Of a DNA stretch of 55,950 nt, positions 37,686-48,905 are shown in pieces. The position numbers were made by a program, and so were the translations under genes. The stretch is from Spirochaetales bacterium (GTDB taxonomy: Bacteria > Spirochaetota > Spirochaetia > JAFGXN01), in the NCBI GenBank assembly GCA_016936615.1, contig JAFGXN010000041.1:1-55950 (forward strand), given 5' to 3'. The notes below the pieces were generated by a model. The model was not told where the DNA came from, searched no databases, and saw nothing but the letters and a program-made list of their open reading frames with translations. Each line of letters opens with the position of its first letter. Within the stretch, counting starts at the first letter, position 1.

Positions 37686-40544
37686 ATGGGAGAAGATATT
37701 AAGCCAGAAGCTCAATTAATAAAACATGCTGCACAAAAGACTGAAAGTGATGCTGCGAGCTCTGATAAAAAAAAGGTTGTAGTACAATCAAAAAAGAAAA
37801 GAAAGGTTAAGGTTGTTAAAACTGTTGAAGGCCCTTCTGAGAAGAAAGATGTCTCTAAGGAGAAGGAAGAAGCTGTGGCTTCGTCTAAGACTAAAGAGGA
37901 AAAGTCATCTGAGAAAAGTGAAAATAAAATACCTCCTTCCATTAGGGAAAATTATTTAGCAAACCGTTCACGGACTGATTCAGCTAGTAAACCTAGTACT
38001 TATGACTCACCTAAGCGATTTGCAGGTGATAAAGGTTCAGCACCTCCTCGAAGAAGAAATTCTGAAAATACTCAAGAAGAATCTGCAGCTGGTGATCAGT
38101 CACGTACACCAGATGCTGAATATCCAAGAAAGGCTTATCCTCGAAAAGATGGTAATCCTTCTAGATCAACATATGTTCGTCGTGATGGCGATAATAATAG
38201 ACAGCCCTATCCTAAAAGGGAAGGTGATGGAACAAGGCCATCTTATCCAAGAAGAGAAGGTGATGCTTCACGACCTTCTTATCCAAGACGCGAAGGAGAT
38301 GGAACAAGACCAGCTTATCCAAGACGCGAAGGAGATGGAACAAGGCCAGCTTATCCAAGACGCGAGGGAGATGCAACAAGACCAGCATATCCGCGACGCG
38401 AAGGAGATGGAACAAGGCCAGCCTATCCAAGACGCGAGGGAGATGGAACAAGACCTCCATATCCGAGACGAGATGGAGATAGTTCTCGACCAAGTAATTA
38501 TCGTGGACCAGGTGGTCCTCGAACTGGTACTAATCCGAGATTTCAGAATAATAGAAATGCTGCTGGTGGTGGTAGACCTTTTTCTCCGAATGGTAGGCCA
38601 GGTGGTGGACGTCCAGGAATGGCACCTCCAACAGCTGCACCGCTTCCAGATGATGGAAAGAAGAGAGTTTTTAAGGCTAAGAAAAAGCCAGAGCAAGATA
38701 AAAAGGTAAAGAACAGAGAGATAAATTTCCAGTTGCCAACTAGAAAGCAGAAGAATACTACAAATCCAGTGCCAAAAAGCATTGATATTATGGAAGTAAT
38801 TACTGTCTCTGATTTGGCACGAAAGATGAATTTGAAGGTTTCAGATTTGATTTCTAAGCTTATGGGCATGGGAATGATGGTTACAATCAATCAACAGATT
38901 GATGCAGATACTGCTGCTATATTAGCTTCAGAGTTTGGTTGTGATGTTAAGGTTGTTTCCTTGTATGATGAGACTTTGATTCAAGGTGATGATGCTTCAG
39001 AAGAGACTTTTGTAAAAAAAGCCCCTGTAGTTACTGTAATGGGTCATGTTGACCATGGAAAGACTAAATTGTTAGATGCAATCAGAACTACAGATGTTGT
39101 TGCTGGTGAGCATGGTGGAATAACACAGCATATTGGTGCGTACAAGGTAAAGGTTCATGATGATCATGAAATTGTATTTTTGGATACTCCAGGTCACGCT
39201 GCCTTCACATTGATGAGAGCTCGTGGTGCACAGATAACTGATATTGTTGTTCTGGTTGTTGCTGCGAATGATGGAGTAATGCCACAAACAAAAGAAGCAA
39301 TTGCCCACGCGAAAGAAGCAGGTGTTCCAATTATTGTAGCAGTAAATAAGATTGATTTGCCAGAAGCAAATCCTGACAGAGTGAAGCAACAATTATCAGA
39401 ATTTGGTTTGATGCCAGAAGATTGGGGTGGTGAGACACTTTTTTGCCCTGTATCTGCTTTGCGTAAGGAAGGAATACAAGATCTTCTAGATTCTATAATT
39501 TTGCAAGCTGAGATGTTGGAGTTAAAGGCTTCTGCTGATATGAGAGCTGAAGGTAAGGTTATTGAGGCTAGAGTTGACCATGGACGTGGAACTGTTGCGA
39601 GTGTTCTAATTGAAAAAGGAACAATCAATGTTGGTGATCCGTTTGTTGCTGGAATCTACTCAGGTAAGGTTAGGGCTCTTTTTGATGACCGTGGCAATAA
39701 GATTAAATCTGCTGGACCATCAACTCCGGTTGAAATTCTCGGATTTAGTGGAGTACCTTCTGCTGGAGCACCTTTTCAGGTTACAGAATCTGAAAAAGAG
39801 GCTAAAAATGTCAGTGAGAAGAGAATTGAGCTTGAGAAACATGGTGAAGCAAAGAATTTGAAGAAGGTTACTCTCGATAATTTCTATGATTCTATCCAGG
39901 ATGGAGAGATTAAAGAGCTTAAAGTTATTGTTAAGGGTGATGTTGTTGGTTCTGTTGAGGCAATTAAATCAGCTCTAGAGAAGCTAAGTACAAATGAGAT
40001 TAGATTAAATGTTATTCAGGCTGGTGTAGGTGCAATCGTAGATAATGATGTAACCCTTGCTGATGCTTCGAATGCAATAATTATAGGATTTCATGTTAGA
40101 CCAACACCAAAGGCTCAATCTCTTGCAGATGAGAACAAAGTTGATATTCGAAAATATCATATAATCTATGATATTGTTGATGATATGACTGCTGCAATGG
40201 AAGGATTGTTAGATCCTGATTATAACGATGTTGCAATTGGAACTGTTGAGGTTAGAGATACTTTCAAAGTACCAAAGATTGGAATAATTGCAGGTTGTTA
40301 TGTGACTAAGGGAAGTGTTAAACGAAATGCTAAGGTTCATTTAGTTCGAGATAGTATTGAAATCTTTACAGGGACAATTGAGTCTTTGAAGAGATTTAAA
40401 GATGATGCAAGAGAAGTTAAAGAAGGCTTTGAGTGTGGTATCTCTTTGAAAGATTGTCAGGATATACAGAAAGGTGATATAATGGAAATCTTCGAAGTTA
40501 AAGAGGTCAAGAAGACACTTAAACAATCTGAGGTAAGAATATAG
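37686..40544 (+). CDS. infB: Translation initiation factor IF-2
   Basis: [47 protein letters not shown]; Arg-rich repeat-containing N-terminus. Confidence 0.98.
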   Translation: MGEDIKPEAQLIKHAAQKTESDAASSDKKKVVVQSKKKRKVKVVKTVEGPSEKKDVSKEKEEAVASSKTKEEKSSEKSENKIPPSIRENYLANRSRTDSASKPSTYDSPKRFAGDKGSAPPRRRNSENTQEESAAGDQSRTPDAEYPRKAYPRKDGNPSRSTYVRRDGDNNRQPYPKREGDGTRPSYPRREGDASRPSYPRREGDGTRPAYPRREGDGTRPAYPRREGDATRPAYPRREGDGTRPAYPRREGDGTRPPYPRRDGDSSRPSNYRGPGGPRTGTNPRFQNNRNAAGGGRPFSPNGRPGGGRPGMAPPTAAPLPDDGKKRVFKAKKKPEQDKKVKNREINFQLPTRKQKNTTNPVPKSIDIMEVITVSDLARKMNLKVSDLISKLMGMGMMVTINQQIDADTAAILASEFGCDVKVVSLYDETLIQGDDASEETFVKKAPVVTVMGHVDHGKTKLLDAIRTTDVVAGEHGGITQHIGAYKVKVHDDHEIVFLDTPGHAAFTLMRARGAQITDIVVLVVAANDGVMPQTKEAIAHAKEAGVPIIVAVNKIDLPEANPDRVKQQLSEFGLMPEDWGGETLFCPVSALRKEGIQDLLDSIILQAEMLELKASADMRAEGKVIEARVDHGRGTVASVLIEKGTINVGDPFVAGIYSGKVRALFDDRGNKIKSAGPSTPVEILGFSGVPSAGAPFQVTESEKEAKNVSEKRIELEKHGEAKNLKKVTLDNFYDSIQDGEIKELKVIVKGDVVGSVEAIKSALEKLSTNEIRLNVIQAGVGAIVDNDVTLADASNAIIIGFHVRPTPKAQSLADENKVDIRKYHIIYDIVDDMTAAMEGLLDPDYNDVAIGTVEVRDTFKVPKIGIIAGCYVTKGSVKRNAKVHLVRDSIEIFTGTIESLKRFKDDAREVKEGFECGISLKDCQDIQKGDIMEIFEVKEVKKTLKQSEVRI
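38136..38495 (+). repeat. 36-bp tandem repeat in infB encoding [12 protein letters not shown] (8 clear units 38208-38495, about 2 degenerate before)
   Basis: Repeated 'tatccaagacgcgaaggagatggaacaagaccagct'-like units. Confidence 0.92.
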
Positions 40545-40913
40545 ATGAGCAGTTTTAGGATTGATCGATTGAATGCGTTGCTTATGCATGAGATAGGCCA
40601 GTTAATTGTCACTGGAAAGATTAAGGATTATCGAGTAGATTCCTTAATCTCAGTGACCGATGTCCAGGTTAGTGGTGATATTTCCTTTGCAAAGATTAAG
40701 GTTTCATCACTTTCTGGGCGAAGAGAAGCTACTGAGGATGCTGCTGTTGGGTTAAACCACGCAGCAGGCTTTATACAGTCTCAGATAGCAAAGAAGATTA
40801 AGACTAGAAATACCCCTAAGCTGAAATTTATACCAGATCATTCTATAGAGGATGCTATAAACATAAATCTTAAGATAGATCAACTTAATCGTGATGTTGA
40901 GAAAGAAGAATAA
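40545..40913 (+). CDS. rbfA: Ribosome-binding factor A
   Basis: FRIDRLNALLMHEIGQLI...SVTDVQVSGDISFAKIKVS; position in operon. Confidence 0.94.
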   Translation: MSSFRIDRLNALLMHEIGQLIVTGKIKDYRVDSLISVTDVQVSGDISFAKIKVSSLSGRREATEDAAVGLNHAAGFIQSQIAKKIKTRNTPKLKFIPDHSIEDAININLKIDQLNRDVEKEE

Positions 40914-41787
40914 TTTAGTTTTACTATACAAACCTGAGAATATCTCCTCTTTTAAGGCGCTCTATAGCGTAAAAAGAGGTTTAGGTATGAAAAAAGTTGG
41001 GCATACTGGAACTTTAGATCCATTTGCTTGCGGTTTGATGGTTGTTTTGACAGGACAATATACCAAGTTAGCCCAGTATTTTGAAGCCTCGGAGAAGAGA
41101 TATAGGACTGTGGTTAAATTAGGCGTAGAGACAGATACCCTTGATACTGAAGGCGATGTCGTTGCAACCTCTGAGTACCTGCCTAGCATTGAAGAGATTA
41201 AAGATAGTGTAGCAAGACATCTTGGAGTTATCCAACAAATGCCACCTATTTACTCAGCAATTAAGATTGATGGTAGACGCGCCTATGATTATGCTAGATC
41301 TGGTAAAGAGATAGAGATGAAGTCACGAGAGGTCTTTGTAAAAGAGATTTCAATTTTAAACTATGAAGATGGCTTGTTGGAATTAGATATCTTGTGTGGG
41401 AAAGGTACATATATTCGAAGCCTTGCCCGAGATATTGCAAAGGGTGCTGGGACAGTTGGTCATTTAGTCTTCCTTGAAAGAACCATGGTTGGAGGGTTTT
41501 TCAGCTCAGATGCAGTGGTTCCTGATGAATTTGATAGTTCAAAGGTAATTGATGTCTCAAAAGATATTTTTGCTGATAAATTAGGAATTCTTTCCTTAGA
41601 TTTAAAGCAAGAATATCTTGAGAATGTGAAGCATGGAAAAGCCTTGAGAGATGAGTTTTTTTATCAGAAAATGGATGACGAAGCTCTCTATTCCGTGTTT
41701 TTGGAAGAGAGATTTATTGCATTGGTTCGCAAAGGAACAGATAATATATCCTATGAAGGTGTTTTTTTAGAAGATGAAGATATTTAG
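40891..41787 (+). CDS. truB: tRNA pseudouridine(55) synthase
   Basis: VGHTGTLDPFACGLMVVLTGQYTKLAQYF, PPIYSAIKIDGRRAYDYARSG, GTYIRSLARDI. Confidence 0.97.
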   Translation: MMLRKKNNLVLLYKPENISSFKALYSVKRGLGMKKVGHTGTLDPFACGLMVVLTGQYTKLAQYFEASEKRYRTVVKLGVETDTLDTEGDVVATSEYLPSIEEIKDSVARHLGVIQQMPPIYSAIKIDGRRAYDYARSGKEIEMKSREVFVKEISILNYEDGLLELDILCGKGTYIRSLARDIAKGAGTVGHLVFLERTMVGGFFSSDAVVPDEFDSSKVIDVSKDIFADKLGILSLDLKQEYLENVKHGKALRDEFFYQKMDDEALYSVFLEERFIALVRKGTDNISYEGVFLEDEDI

Positions 41788-42532
41788 CTGGAATGATGTT
41801 TGTAATTTTAACCAACCAAGAGTCTTTGAGAATGTTGCATTGACAATTGGTGTTTTTGATGGCGTTCATGTTGGTCATCAGGCATTGTTAGCTTCAGTAT
41901 TAGAGAAAAAAATAACCTCCGGAGTAGTTACCTTTTCTGATAATATTTCTAGTCGTTTGCACAAGAAGGACCATGCAATTTTAACAGATGATGAAGAAAA
42001 GATAAATCTTTTGTCTGATTTGGGATTTGATTTTATTGTTTTGATTGACTTTTCAGATAATTTTGGTAAACTAAGTTGTAGGGATTTTATTCACAAATTG
42101 AATAACTTTATCGAGATGAAGTCTATCGTGGTAGGTTCTGATTTTCGATGTGGGCATAAAGGTGAGGCTGATGTAACTCTTTTAGGTAAAATTTTAAATG
42201 ATTACGGTGTAGAACTTGAAATTTTATCAAAAATAATGGATAATTCAGCTAATGAAGTTAGTAGCTCCTTGATTAAAGGTTTTCTTCGGAAGGGAGAGAT
42301 GCATTTAGTTAATGAGTTGTTAGGATACAGGTATTCATTTTTTTTAAAAGATTATGAAGTAGACGGTGATTTTTTGATTATAAATCGTAAAAAGATTAAG
42401 AAATTATTGCCATGTGAAGGATTATTTCAAGTTAAAGACAATCTAAGCCGTGATTGTTTGCTTGTGATAGAGAAAGAGAGAATATTTATAAATAAACCTG
42501 AAGGTGAAATACCTAAAAGGATTATTTTTTGA
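41774..42532 (+). CDS. ribF: FAD synthetase/riboflavin kinase family protein
   Basis: LTIGVFDGVHVGHQALL, VVGSDFRCGHKGEADV, SSSLIKGFLRKGEM. Confidence 0.88.
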   Translation: MKIFSWNDVCNFNQPRVFENVALTIGVFDGVHVGHQALLASVLEKKITSGVVTFSDNISSRLHKKDHAILTDDEEKINLLSDLGFDFIVLIDFSDNFGKLSCRDFIHKLNNFIEMKSIVVGSDFRCGHKGEADVTLLGKILNDYGVELEILSKIMDNSANEVSSSLIKGFLRKGEMHLVNELLGYRYSFFLKDYEVDGDFLIINRKKIKKLLPCEGLFQVKDNLSRDCLLVIEKERIFINKPEGEIPKRIIF

Positions 42533-42571
42533 AATAAATACAATTATTATTCATATTCAAAGGAGATAAAA

Positions 42572-42841
42572 ATGGCTTTAACAAAAGAACAGAAGGAAGC
42601 TGTTGTAAAAGAATTTGGTTTTTCAGAGGCAGACACTGGATCTACTCAAGTACAGGTTGCGTTGCTTACAAAGAGAATTACTGAGCTTACAGAACATCTA
42701 CAAACTCATGCAAAAGATAACTCTTCAAGACGAGGTTTATTAAAACTTGTAGGTCAGAGAAGAAGACTTCTTAAGTACTTACAGAAAGTTGACCTTGAAG
42801 GCTATAGATCTTTGATCGGAAAACTTGGAATTAGAAAATAG
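42572..42841 (+). CDS. rpsO: 30S ribosomal protein S15
   Basis: [50 protein letters not shown]. Confidence 0.98.
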   Translation: MALTKEQKEAVVKEFGFSEADTGSTQVQVALLTKRITELTEHLQTHAKDNSSRRGLLKLVGQRRRLLKYLQKVDLEGYRSLIGKLGIRK

Positions 42842-42854
42842 TTAAGGATGTTTT

Positions 42855-44933
42855 ATGGAAAAAATTACTATGAATGTAGGCGGGAAAGAGCTAACACTTG
42901 AAACTGGTCGAATGGCTAGACAAGCAAATGGTGCGATTCTTGCTACATATGGTGGTTCTGCAGTATTGGCAACAGCCTGCTGCAGTTCTAGTGTTACTGA
43001 AGGATTGGATTTTGTTCCTCTTCAAGTAGAATATAACGAAAAGTATTATGCTGCTGGAAAGATTCCAGGTGGTTTTTTAAAGAGAGAGGGACGAGCTAAG
43101 AATAAAGAAATTCTTGTTTCTCGATTGATTGATAGACCAATGCGACCACTATTTCACAAAGAGTTTGGTCGTGAGATACAGGTAATCCCTACTGTAGTTT
43201 CTGCAGATCAGATAAACCCCCCAGACATGTTGGCTGTTATTGCTGCGTCTGCTGCTGTAACAATCTCAGATATCCCTTTTGAAGGACCAGTTGGTGGACT
43301 TCGTGTTGCTTATGTGAATGATGAATTTGTAGTTAATCCTACATTTGATCAGATTCAAGAGAGTATCATGGACATTGTTGTTGCTGGAACTGAAGAAGGT
43401 ATCACAATGGTTGAGGGTGGTGCTAAAGAGGTCTCTGAGGATTTAATGTTACAAGCAATTGAGATTGCTGAGACAACAATCAAAGAGATGTGTCAGGTTC
43501 AGCGAAAGTTAGCAGAACTTGTTGGTAAAGAGAAATTACCTATGGCGACTATCCCAGCAAAATTGGAAAATGAGGCTGAGATTACTGAGTTTCTTGCTCC
43601 AAAATTAGCTGAGGCATGTTTTGTCCTTGGAAAGAAGGCAAGATACGCTGCGATTGATGAAGTTAAAGCTGAGGCAAAGGCAAAATTTATTGCCGAAGAT
43701 GCTGATGAAGATACCTTGAAGATGTTCTCGAAGTTAGCAGGTTCTATTGAGAAAAATGTTGTAAGACAATCAATTCTTAAGAACAACAAGCGAACAGATG
43801 GAAGATCTACAACTGATATTAGAAATATAACTTGCGAAGTTGGAATTTTAGAAAGAACTCATGGTTCTTCCTTGTTCACTCGTGGTGAGACACAAAGTTT
43901 AGGTGTGGTCACCCTTGGAACTGTTTCTGACGAGCAGATGCAAGATGATATTGATGGCGATTTGAAGTATGAACATTTTATGTTACATTATAATTTCCCA
44001 CCTTTTTCAGTTGGTGAGACAGGTAGATTAGGAACTGGTAGACGAGAGATTGGTCATGGCCATTTAGCTCAGCGAGCTCTTGAAGGTGTATTGCCTACTA
44101 AGCTTGATTTTCCATATACTATTCGAATTGTTTCAGAAGTTTTAGAATCAAATGGTTCTTCTTCTATGGCTACAGTTTGTAGTGGATCTTTGAGCATGCT
44201 TTCTGCTGGTGTACCTATTAAGGCTCCGGTTGCAGGTATAGCTATGGGTCTAATAAGTGAAGGCGATGATTATGTTATCTTGAGTGATATTCTTGGAGAA
44301 GAAGATCATTTAGGTGACATGGATTTTAAAGTTGCTGGAACTGAGAAGGGTATAACTGCTTTTCAGATGGACATCAAGATAAGCAATGTATCACGAGAGT
44401 TGATGCAGAATGCCTTGAAACAAGCCTATGATGGAAGAATGCATATTCTAGGTATCATGAATCAGACAATTGCTACTCCAAATTCAGATGTGAGCAAGTA
44501 TGCGCCTAAGATTGTTGCTTTTAATGTTCCTCAAGATAAGATTGGTATGATTATTGGTCCTGGTGGAAAGACAATTCAGTCTATCACTGAGAAGACTAAG
44601 GCTACTGTTAATATCGATAATGATGGAAAGGTTACTGTCTCAGGCAAGAATTCAGAATCAGCTGAAATGGCTTGTAACTTGATTAAAGGCATGATTGCAG
44701 AACCTGAAGTTGGAAAGACATACAAAGGAGTAGTCAAGAAGATTACTGAATTTGGTGCTTTTATTGAAATTTTTCCTGGAAAAGAGGGACTTTGTCATAT
44801 CTCTAAGCTTTCAAAAGAGAGAGTTCAGAAGGTAGAGGATGTTCTGCAGATTAACCAGGTAATACAAGTTAAATTGATTGAGATTGACAGAATGGGAAGA
44901 ATAAACTTCTCTTATGTCGATGCTGAACAATAA
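42855..44933 (+). CDS. pnp: Polyribonucleotide nucleotidyltransferase
   Basis: [38 protein letters not shown] ([14 protein letters not shown]) and S1 domains. Confidence 0.98.
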   Translation: MEKITMNVGGKELTLETGRMARQANGAILATYGGSAVLATACCSSSVTEGLDFVPLQVEYNEKYYAAGKIPGGFLKREGRAKNKEILVSRLIDRPMRPLFHKEFGREIQVIPTVVSADQINPPDMLAVIAASAAVTISDIPFEGPVGGLRVAYVNDEFVVNPTFDQIQESIMDIVVAGTEEGITMVEGGAKEVSEDLMLQAIEIAETTIKEMCQVQRKLAELVGKEKLPMATIPAKLENEAEITEFLAPKLAEACFVLGKKARYAAIDEVKAEAKAKFIAEDADEDTLKMFSKLAGSIEKNVVRQSILKNNKRTDGRSTTDIRNITCEVGILERTHGSSLFTRGETQSLGVVTLGTVSDEQMQDDIDGDLKYEHFMLHYNFPPFSVGETGRLGTGRREIGHGHLAQRALEGVLPTKLDFPYTIRIVSEVLESNGSSSMATVCSGSLSMLSAGVPIKAPVAGIAMGLISEGDDYVILSDILGEEDHLGDMDFKVAGTEKGITAFQMDIKISNVSRELMQNALKQAYDGRMHILGIMNQTIATPNSDVSKYAPKIVAFNVPQDKIGMIIGPGGKTIQSITEKTKATVNIDNDGKVTVSGKNSESAEMACNLIKGMIAEPEVGKTYKGVVKKITEFGAFIEIFPGKEGLCHISKLSKERVQKVEDVLQINQVIQVKLIEIDRMGRINFSYVDAEQ

Positions 44934-44935
44934 AA

Positions 44936-44961
44936 TTGAGGCTTAGGCCTCGATTTTTTTT
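44936..44961 (+). terminator. Intrinsic terminator immediately after pnp
   Basis: TTGAGGC-TTAG-GCCTCGA followed by TTTTTTTT. Confidence 0.85.
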
Positions 44962-44968
44962 AAAAGCT

Positions 44969-45406
44969 ATGAAAAAGATAACAATTCGTGCAAACTACAA
45001 AAAAGATTTAAAACCTTCATATCAGACAAAATTGTCAGCCGGGATGGATATTCTTGCTGATCTTGAGTCTGAGTTGGTTCTTGAACCTGGAAAAAGAGCC
45101 TTAGTCCCTACTGGGCTTTTTCTTCAGATTCCAGATGGATTTGAGGTTCAAGTTAGACCTCGTTCTGGGTTAGCAATCAAACATGGAATATCTCTGTTGA
45201 ACTCTCCAGGCACCATCGATGCTGATTATCGTGGTGAGATTTGTGTAATAATGATAAATCATGGAGAGCAACCCTTCACAGTCAAGCCTGGAGAGAGGAT
45301 TGCCCAATTAGTATTGGCGCCAGTATTTCATGCAAAACTAAAATTCTCAAAAAAATTAAACAAAACTAAACGCGGAGCTGGAGGCTTCGGCTCTACAGGG
45401 AAATAA
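44969..45406 (+). CDS. dut: dUTP diphosphatase
   Basis: [63 protein letters not shown] 44969 preferred over tracked 44936. Confidence 0.96.
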   Translation: MKKITIRANYKKDLKPSYQTKLSAGMDILADLESELVLEPGKRALVPTGLFLQIPDGFEVQVRPRSGLAIKHGISLLNSPGTIDADYRGEICVIMINHGEQPFTVKPGERIAQLVLAPVFHAKLKFSKKLNKTKRGAGGFGSTGK

Positions 45407-45407
45407 T

Positions 45408-46697
45408 ATGCTGATAAAGTCAAAGAAGATCTTTGAATATATGTCTAAAGAATTTCTATTTTCTTTCTTTGTCTCTTTTATGTTTTTTTTCCTAGTTTTT
45501 TTTATAAACTTCTTCCTTTTGTTCTTTAATGAATTAATTGAGAAGCAGGTTGGGGTTCTCAAATCGCTTAAGATTATCTCATATTTAATTCCTGAGGTTC
45601 TTGTCTTTACATTCCCATTTTCAACTATGATGGCCTGTCTAATGGCGGTTGGTCGATTCAGTTCTGATAATGAGATCCAGGCTATGAGAGCTTCTGGATT
45701 GCGTTATATTCACCTTTTTGTACCGTTTTTATTGTTGAGCATTGCTATTTCAGGTGTTGCCTTTGTCACAAATGACTATTTCATGCCACTTGGTAAGCAA
45801 CAATTTAACAAAGAGTATATGGATATTGTTATCTCTTCACCTAAGATAGTAGTTGAAGCTAACTCTATAAAGCGTCATAAAGAGAGCAATGCTACGATAA
45901 TTTCCGGAGATGTCGATGAAAACGGAATACAGAATATCTTTATCATTGATAACGATCCAGCTAGCGGGCGTAGAATCATCTCAACCCCTCTTGGTAGAAT
46001 TATGAGAAATGAAGATCAGGAGGGAGTTGTCACTCTCCGTCTAGAAGATATCTTTATGTTTGCTGCGCCAACTAACAAACGCAATGAGTTTGAGTATGCA
46101 GAAGCAGAGATGATGGATTATAATATTGTAATGAATAAATTTTCTATTGGAAGCGGGAACTTCTCTGGTCCAGAATCTATGACTGTCCGCCAATTGCGTA
46201 AGGAGATTCTACAGCGAAAGAGTGAATCAAAGAAGCGAGAAGAGACTAGGATTAGAAATAAGGAGTATAATCATATGTTGACTCGAGAATACTACAAAGC
46301 AACAGTAGATCTGAATGCTTCAAACTACGCTTATGCCAATTCTAATCTTAATCAACTTAATCAAAATTACTCAAAATACAAGAATATAAATATAAATGTT
46401 ACACAGTATACCTTGAAGACATATCTGATTGAATTTCATAAGCGTATAGCACTTCCGCTCTCTTGCTTTATCTTTATCTTTTTCTCATTTCCAGTTGGAA
46501 TGTTCTCGAAGAGGGATGGGCGTGTTGTTGGAATCTTTGTTGGAGTGCTAGTCTCTACAGTCTACTGGTTTATGTTCTTTGGTGGACAGATTATGGGTTA
46601 CAAGACTAACTACCCAGTCTGGTTCTCTTTGTGGTATCCTAATATATTCTTTTTTATAGTAGGTGTGATAATCTATGCGATGAGGTTGAAGAAGTGA
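45408..46697 (+). CDS. LptF/LptG family permease
   Basis: YjgP/YjgQ-type membrane protein: LSFFVSF..., MRASGLRYIHLFVPFL, C-terminal TM triplet. Confidence 0.85.
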   Translation: MLIKSKKIFEYMSKEFLFSFFVSFMFFFLVFFINFFLLFFNELIEKQVGVLKSLKIISYLIPEVLVFTFPFSTMMACLMAVGRFSSDNEIQAMRASGLRYIHLFVPFLLLSIAISGVAFVTNDYFMPLGKQQFNKEYMDIVISSPKIVVEANSIKRHKESNATIISGDVDENGIQNIFIIDNDPASGRRIISTPLGRIMRNEDQEGVVTLRLEDIFMFAAPTNKRNEFEYAEAEMMDYNIVMNKFSIGSGNFSGPESMTVRQLRKEILQRKSESKKREETRIRNKEYNHMLTREYYKATVDLNASNYAYANSNLNQLNQNYSKYKNININVTQYTLKTYLIEFHKRIALPLSCFIFIFFSFPVGMFSKRDGRVVGIFVGVLVSTVYWFMFFGGQIMGYKTNYPVWFSLWYPNIFFFIVGVIIYAMRLKK

Positions 46698-47770
46698 AAA
46701 AAATACATCAGCTTTTGTTTAAAGAATTTTTTAAAGTCTTTGGGATCTCCTTGTTGTTATTCAGTTTTATCATTGTTATGGTAGATATCTTCATGAATTT
46801 GATGAATTACTTGAATTATAATGTGCCATTTAAGTCAGTCTTGCAGATTGCTTTCTTTTATTTTCCTAAATGTATAAATCTCTCAATTCCAATTGCGCTG
46901 CTATTTGCTGCCTCTTTTACTCTTGGGTCGATGTACTCGAAGAATGAGCTTATTGCAATATTTAGTTCAGGAATTAAGCTTATGTGGTTTGTGTTTCCAT
47001 TAATCTTGACAGGATTACTCCTTAGCCTTTTTTCATTCCTTTTTCAAGAGTATGTAGTTATAGACTCTTTTAGAAAAAAGACTGAGATACAAAATATTGC
47101 TTTGCGTCGTGATACTAGGGAATCTAGCTCGATAATAACTGTCTATGATAGGGTCAGAGGAGTCATCTACTATGCTGATAGTTATAAAGATAGCTCTGCT
47201 GTCTTACATAATCCTAGTGCATTCTTTGTAGATGATGGCGAGATCTATTTCCGTATCGATGCTCAGCTTGCAAGATGGGAGAACGAGAGATGGATCTTTG
47301 AGCAAGTAAAACTTTTTAAAAAAGATAAAGATGGTAACTTCACTGAGGAATTTGCCTTTAAATTTTCTAATGGTTTGTTAGTCGAGAGACCTCGAGCTTT
47401 TAGGGAATTGACCAGCGAGATTGATGAATTGAAGACAGCTGATGCCTGGGTTCAGATTCAGGCAGTCAAAGAGGCTGGTCGTGTGGATTATCGTAAACTC
47501 CTCACTGAGTTCTATAAACGATTCTCGATGGCCTTCACCCCATTTATTGTTACATTTCTCTCAAGTGCAATCGGTGGAAAGTTTAAAAATAATATTATGC
47601 TTTTCAGCTTGATTATATCTCTAGTTATTGTTGTTGTTTACTATGTGTTTCAAATGATTACAACTGTCCTAGGAACTGGTGGAGTAGTCTCCCCATTCTT
47701 GGCAGCCTTTTTACCATTGATATTATTTTCTATAATCGGTTTCTGGCAATTTTCATTTGCTAGGACTTAA
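46694..47770 (+). CDS. LptF/LptG family permease
   Basis: Paralogous YjgP/YjgQ permease; LGSMYSKNELIAIFSSGIKLMWFVFPLI. Confidence 0.85.
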   Translation: MKKIHQLLFKEFFKVFGISLLLFSFIIVMVDIFMNLMNYLNYNVPFKSVLQIAFFYFPKCINLSIPIALLFAASFTLGSMYSKNELIAIFSSGIKLMWFVFPLILTGLLLSLFSFLFQEYVVIDSFRKKTEIQNIALRRDTRESSSIITVYDRVRGVIYYADSYKDSSAVLHNPSAFFVDDGEIYFRIDAQLARWENERWIFEQVKLFKKDKDGNFTEEFAFKFSNGLLVERPRAFRELTSEIDELKTADAWVQIQAVKEAGRVDYRKLLTEFYKRFSMAFTPFIVTFLSSAIGGKFKNNIMLFSLIISLVIVVVYYVFQMITTVLGTGGVVSPFLAAFLPLILFSIIGFWQFSFART

Positions 47771-47784
47771 TAAGGATTTTTTAT

Positions 47785-48903
47785 ATGAGTTTCAAGACTA
47801 TTTACAAAGATAAGAATTCTAAGGCAAGAATTTGTACCTTAGATCTACCTCATGGGCAGGTGACAACACCTATGTTTATGCCAGTTGGCACAAACGGAAG
47901 TGTTAAGGCTATCAAGCACGATGATGTGAAGTCAGCAGGTTATAATCTGATTTTGGGCAATACCTACCATTTATACCTACGTCCTGGGACAGAGGTAATC
48001 TCTAAATTCGGTGGATTGCACGATTTTATAAATTGGCAGGGAAATATCCTCACTGATAGTGGTGGTTTTCAAATCTTCTCATTAGCACCGTTTAGGAAGA
48101 TAATGAAGGAGGGGGTAAAATTTAGAAGTCACATTGATGGTGCTTATCACATACTTACCCCGGAGAAGGTCGTCCGTGTGCAAGAGATTTTCAACAGCGA
48201 CATACAAATGGTTCTCGATGTCTGTACACCACCAGGAATCACTGAGAAAAAAGCACTAGAGGCTGCGTACATCACTGCAGATTGGGCAGCACGAGCCAAA
48301 AAAGAGTGGGAACAGACAGCAGACGAGTACAAAGGTCTTCTTTTTGGCATTATACAGGGCAATTTCTACAAAGATTTGCGCAAGATGAGTGCCCAGCAGA
48401 TAAATGAGATCGATTTTCCCGGCATAGCAATTGGTGGACTCTCAGTAGGCGAAGAATACTCAGTCTTCCAAGATTATCTCTCCTACACTGCGGAATTTCT
48501 ACCCGAGGATAAGCCCCGCTACCTCATGGGAATTGGAACGCCAGAATACATCCTTGACGCTGTCGAGAATGGCATCGACATCTTCGATTGTGTCTTTCCC
48601 ACAAGAATCGCCCGTAACGGAACAGTCTTCACCGAGCATGGTCGAGTTGCTCTGAAAAATGCAAAATACACCTTTGACAATACCCCAATCTCTGAGAACT
48701 GCGATTGCGTTGCCTGTCGCAACTACTCAAAGAGCTTTCTCCGCCATATGTTCAAGGCAAACGAGATACTTGGTCCAATGCTTGCGACAGAACATAATCT
48801 AGTATTTTTAAGAAAATTTATGGCAGATATTCAAGAGAGCATAAAAAATGGAACTTTCATGGAATTTAAAAGAAGCTTTTTAGATTCTTATCGTGGAGAA
48901 TAA
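47785..48903 (+). CDS. tgt: tRNA-guanine transglycosylase (queuine)
   Basis: TPMFMPVGTNGSVKAI, LGNTYHLYLRPG, LTDSGGFQIFSLA, GGLSVGE, DCVFPTRIARNG. Confidence 0.98.
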   Translation: MSFKTIYKDKNSKARICTLDLPHGQVTTPMFMPVGTNGSVKAIKHDDVKSAGYNLILGNTYHLYLRPGTEVISKFGGLHDFINWQGNILTDSGGFQIFSLAPFRKIMKEGVKFRSHIDGAYHILTPEKVVRVQEIFNSDIQMVLDVCTPPGITEKKALEAAYITADWAARAKKEWEQTADEYKGLLFGIIQGNFYKDLRKMSAQQINEIDFPGIAIGGLSVGEEYSVFQDYLSYTAEFLPEDKPRYLMGIGTPEYILDAVENGIDIFDCVFPTRIARNGTVFTEHGRVALKNAKYTFDNTPISENCDCVACRNYSKSFLRHMFKANEILGPMLATEHNLVFLRKFMADIQESIKNGTFMEFKRSFLDSYRGE

Positions 48904-48905
48904 CA

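Noticed and set aside
38002-38709. Long alternate-frame ORF (235 aa) and antisense ORFs over infB repeats
   Set aside because: Stop-free because of the 36-bp tandem repeat; translations are low-complexity artefacts inside a clear infB CDS.
39194-39628. Antisense 144-aa ORF in infB
   Set aside because: Shadow of conserved GTPase coding sequence; no SD or domain.
40891-41789. Short overlaps rbfA/truB and truB/ribF as potential recoding sites
   Set aside because: Ordinary translational-coupling overlaps in a conserved operon; no slippery site plus structure seen.
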